From NCBI GenBank assembly GCA_902470365.1, contig CABRFZ010000031.1:1-16738 (forward strand): a DNA stretch of 16,738 bases. Direction: 5' to 3'. This document shows, piece by piece, positions 14,701 through 16,738 of the stretch. The notes beneath the pieces were generated by a model. It saw nothing but the letters and a program-made list of their open reading frames with translations, did no database searches and was not told the origin of the DNA. The number at the start of each line of letters is the position of its first letter. Within the stretch, counting starts at the first letter, position 1. The position numbers were made by a program, and so were the translations under genes. Source of the stretch: an uncultured Collinsella sp. (GTDB lineage Bacteria; Actinomycetota; Coriobacteriia; Coriobacteriales; Coriobacteriaceae).

Positions 14701-15708
14701 GTGGCGAACGCCATCGATCAGCTCACGGACCGCGTGCTCATGCTCGGCCGCCTTACCATCGTCCGCCGCGCCATTACTGCCGTGGCGGTCACGATTTCCG
14801 CCGTTCTCCAGACATTCCTGATCCAGGCGTTCATTCAGCCCGCCGACCTGCTTCCGAGCGGTCTTACCGGCGTTGCGGTCCTGCTCGATCGCGTTACCTC
14901 GCTGGGTGGCGTTCACATCGATATTTCGCTCGGTATGCTCGCGCTCAACATCCCCGTGGCGCTCCTATGCTGGAGCGGCATTAGCAAGCGCTTCGTCATC
15001 TTCTCGATGATGCAGGTCGTGCTCTCGTCGCTGTTCCTCAACGTCTTTCACTTCGCTCCATTTTTGGGCGACAAGATCATGCTCATCATTTTTGGCGGCG
15101 TGGTCTCGGGTCTGGGCGCTGCCATCGCACTTAAATCCGGCGCATCCACCGGCGGCACCGACTTTATCGCGCTGTGGGTTTCCAACCACACGGGCAAGAC
15201 CATCTGGGGCGTCATCTTTGGTTTCAACTGCTTTATCCTGGCGATCTTTGGCTTTATGTTTGGCTGGGACAAGGCGGCGTATTCCATCGTGTTCCAGTTT
15301 ATTTCGACCAAGACCATCGACAGTTTCTATCGTCGCTACGATCGCGTGACGCTGCAGATCACGACGCGTAAGGCAGACGAGGTCATGACTGCCTACGTAA
15401 ACCATTTTCAGCACGGCATTAGCTGCGCCGAGGTCGTCGGCGGATATAGCCGCGAAAAGATGTACCTGCTGAACACCGTTGTCTCGACCTACGAGAGTCA
15501 GGACATTATCAAGCTGGTGTGCGACGTTGATTCCGGCGCCGTGATCAATGTGTTCCACACGCTCAACTTTGTGGGCGGCTGGTGGGGTGGTCATGTCGAC
15601 GAGCCCATGCCCACGGCCGTTCCCGATCCCGACAAGCCCGCACGCATGGCCAGCAGGCAGGCGCGCCTCAGCGAACAGGACAGCCTGCAGCAGGACGACG
15701 GCAAGTAG
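14701..15708 (+). CDS. YitT-family membrane protein (DUF161 plus DUF2179)
   Basis: The 335-residue protein has five to six N-terminal membrane helices and a C-terminal cytoplasmic DUF2179-type domain at about residues 200-290 (YDRVTLQITTRKADEVMTAYVNHFQHGISCAEVVGGYSREKMYLLNTVVSTYE). Family marks include IQPADLLPSGLTGVAVLLDR and KSGASTGGTDFIALWVSN. The family is widespread and its transport role is not firmly known. GTG 14701 is chosen because AAAGGAG (14689-14695) lies 5 bases upstream; an in-frame TTG at 14680 lies before that site. A polar tail of about 35 residues (PDPDKPARMASRQARLSEQ) ends it. No link to the sugar-amine genes is evident. Confidence 0.9.
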   Translation: MANAIDQLTDRVLMLGRLTIVRRAITAVAVTISAVLQTFLIQAFIQPADLLPSGLTGVAVLLDRVTSLGGVHIDISLGMLALNIPVALLCWSGISKRFVIFSMMQVVLSSLFLNVFHFAPFLGDKIMLIIFGGVVSGLGAAIALKSGASTGGTDFIALWVSNHTGKTIWGVIFGFNCFILAIFGFMFGWDKAAYSIVFQFISTKTIDSFYRRYDRVTLQITTRKADEVMTAYVNHFQHGISCAEVVGGYSREKMYLLNTVVSTYESQDIIKLVCDVDSGAVINVFHTLNFVGGWWGGHVDEPMPTAVPDPDKPARMASRQARLSEQDSLQQDDGK

Positions 15709-15745
15709 GGTATTGGCATTTTGCCGGTCCTGCGCAACCCATCCG

Positions 15746-15790
15746 AACGAGCCCCCCGAAAGCCCCGTTGCTTTCGAGAGGCTCTCGTTT
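15746..15790 (+). terminator. Probable terminator after the YitT gene
   Basis: CGAAAGC (15757-15763) pairs with GCTTTCG (15770-15776) around CCCGTT. An outer stem, AACGAGCC with GGCTCTCGTT, pairs with a two-base bulge, followed by a short T-run. The imperfect outer stem and short tract limit confidence. Confidence 0.55.
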
Positions 15791-15800
15791 GCCCAGATAA

Positions 15801-15835
15801 AACCTACCAAAATGAAGCTGTCGCTTTTTGGTAGG
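15801..15835. repeat. REP-like palindromic element, copy 2
   Basis: CCTACCAAAA (15803-15812) pairs perfectly with TTTTGGTAGG (15826-15835); an inner AAGC/GCTT pair can form around TGTC. The stretch aligns to the reverse complement of 6340-6378 at about 28 of 35 positions. It lies between the YitT terminator and the promoter of regulator 2. Confidence 0.65.
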
Positions 15836-15870
15836 GAGGGTGTATCGTTTTATCATTATGAGGTAATATG

Positions 15871-15900
15871 AAACTAGACGTTATATACGTATTAGTTATT
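15871..15900 (+). promoter_or_regulatory. Operator-like site before regulator 2
   Basis: AGACGTTATA at 15876-15885 repeats the operator core of the PTS promoter exactly. The reverse complement, read as TATATAACGTCTA, matches the site before the EamA gene at 12 of 13 positions. It lies about 45 bases before the start codon, in an AT-rich stretch, fitting autoregulation by the regulator it precedes. Confidence 0.6.
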
Positions 15901-15927
15901 TCGATATTTTGATAAGAGTGATTAGAT

Positions 15928-16647
15928 ATGCCTGCACCCAAAAATGCACCGCTTTACCAGCAGATTTACGACGAAATCAAGGATGCGATCGAGAAAGGTG
16001 TTTATGCACCCAAGGAGCGTATTCCGTCCGAGCTTGAGCTAGCCGAGCAGTACGACGTGAGCCGCATTACGGTGCGCCGCGCCGTCGAGGAGCTGTGCTC
16101 CGATGGCTACCTGGTTAAGCAGCAGGGCCGTGGCACCTTTGTCTCTACGCCGCACATCAACCGCCAGTTCCACGCTTCGACGCTGCAGACGTTTACCGCG
16201 CTGTGTGCCGATAATGGCATGAAGGCGGGCGCACATGTGGTCGATTGCCAGATTGTGCCGGCACGTCAAAACGAGATGGAGTTCTTTGGCCTGCAGAAGG
16301 ACGCGCTGCTGCTGCATATTAAGCGCGTGCGTACAGCCGACGGCGAGCCCATCTTTGAGGAGAACATCTTTGTGCCGTTTGACGCCTACCGTGAGCTGTT
16401 GACGGCCGATCTTGAGGACAAGTCGATTTTTGCCGAGGTCGAGCGTGTTGGCGGAACGCCGATTGTCTCGGTTGGCTACCGCACGGTCGAGGCCGTTCGT
16501 GCCAATACCGAGCAGGCGGCCGAGCTGGGCATTGCTCCGCACGATCCGCTGCTCAACCTGCGTGCCGGCTTCACGGGCCCCAATGGCGAGCCGGTCCTGA
16601 TGGGTAAGCAGTACTACGTGGGATCGCGCTACGTTATGGTCATGTAG
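15928..16647 (+). CDS. GntR/HutC-family regulator with UTRA domain (regulator 2)
   Basis: The 239-residue regulator has an N-terminal winged helix (about residues 5-75: PLYQQIYDEIKDAIEKGVY, SELELAEQYDVSRITVRRAVEELCSDGYLVKQQGRGTFV) and a UTRA ligand domain (about 90-235), ending in LMGKQYYVGSRYVMVM. It is paralogous to regulator 1 but only moderately similar. The operator-like sequence before it recurs before the PTS operon and the EamA gene, so it is the best candidate to control PTS, SIS 2 and exporter. The ligand is probably a phosphorylated pathway intermediate, by analogy with FrlR, FraR and NagR. The ribosome site is weak (AAGAGTG, 15914-15920), consistent with low regulator levels. A GC-rich hairpin follows. 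Confidence 0.92.
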   Translation: MPAPKNAPLYQQIYDEIKDAIEKGVYAPKERIPSELELAEQYDVSRITVRRAVEELCSDGYLVKQQGRGTFVSTPHINRQFHASTLQTFTALCADNGMKAGAHVVDCQIVPARQNEMEFFGLQKDALLLHIKRVRTADGEPIFEENIFVPFDAYRELLTADLEDKSIFAEVERVGGTPIVSVGYRTVEAVRANTEQAAELGIAPHDPLLNLRAGFTGPNGEPVLMGKQYYVGSRYVMVM

Positions 16648-16651
16648 GGTT

Positions 16652-16680
16652 GGTTCCGCCGTTCTGACGAACGGCGGACC
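16652..16680 (+). terminator. Hairpin after regulator 2
   Basis: CCGCCGTT (16656-16663) pairs with AACGGCGG (16670-16677), extended by outer pairs with one bulged base. No T-run follows, so termination is uncertain. The last 58 bases of the window hold nothing further I can identify. Confidence 0.55.
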
Positions 16681-16738
16681 GGTCGACGCTGCAAACGCCC
16701 CTAAGCGGCAATCTGACGTTCAATCGTCGGTCGCGTAC

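Noticed and set aside
16631..16638. ACGTTATG near the end of regulator 2 as another operator
   Set aside because: It is within conserved coding sequence (RYVMVM), is not AT-rich, and lacks the AGACGTTATA extension.

Overview
The window is about 16.7 kb of GC-rich bacterial DNA with dense genes, strong Shine-Dalgarno sites and several palindromic intergenic repeats. Protein character, gene content and repeats suggest a gut actinobacterium of the class Coriobacteriia, most likely Collinsella or a close relative. This is an inference from style; there is no rRNA or tRNA here to prove it. Fifteen protein genes are supported, all on the plus strand except one GntR-type regulator. No tRNA, rRNA, CRISPR array, transposase or prophage gene was seen.

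Region 1 (1-6378) is a housekeeping stretch: mfd (transcription-repair coupling factor), a PAP2-type membrane phosphatase, a threonine-aldolase-family PLP enzyme and a GNAT N-acetyltransferase. Hairpins separate some of these. The acetyltransferase and the convergent regulator both end inside one short palindromic repeat, a second copy of which lies near 15.8 kb.

Region 2 (6376-13629) is a sugar-amine catabolic island. A GntR/UTRA repressor is divergent from a SIS-domain protein of the FrlB/FraB deglycase type. Two large hairpins and an EamA (DMT) exporter follow. Then comes a complete mannose-family PTS operon (fused EIIAB, EIIC, EIID) and a second SIS-domain protein. A mannose-family PTS with two deglycase-like SIS proteins and GntR/UTRA regulators resembles the Salmonella gfr layout for glucoselysine and fructoselysine, and the frl and fra systems. 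The working model is import and phosphorylation of an Amadori-type glycated amine, cleavage by SIS deglycases to a sugar phosphate plus an amine, and perhaps efflux of the amine by the EamA protein. The exact substrate cannot be read from sequence.

Region 3 (13630-16738) holds a beta-phosphoglucomutase-like HAD phosphatase, a 355-bp gene-free gap with a nested inverted-repeat element, a YitT-family membrane protein, and a second GntR/UTRA regulator.

The most informative signals are non-coding. AGACGTTATA or a close relative occurs before the second GntR gene, before the PTS operon and before the EamA gene, suggesting one regulon. A different motif, TAACTTGTATGC, occurs three times between the first GntR gene and its divergent SIS gene. 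The two paralogous regulators therefore appear to split control of the pathway.
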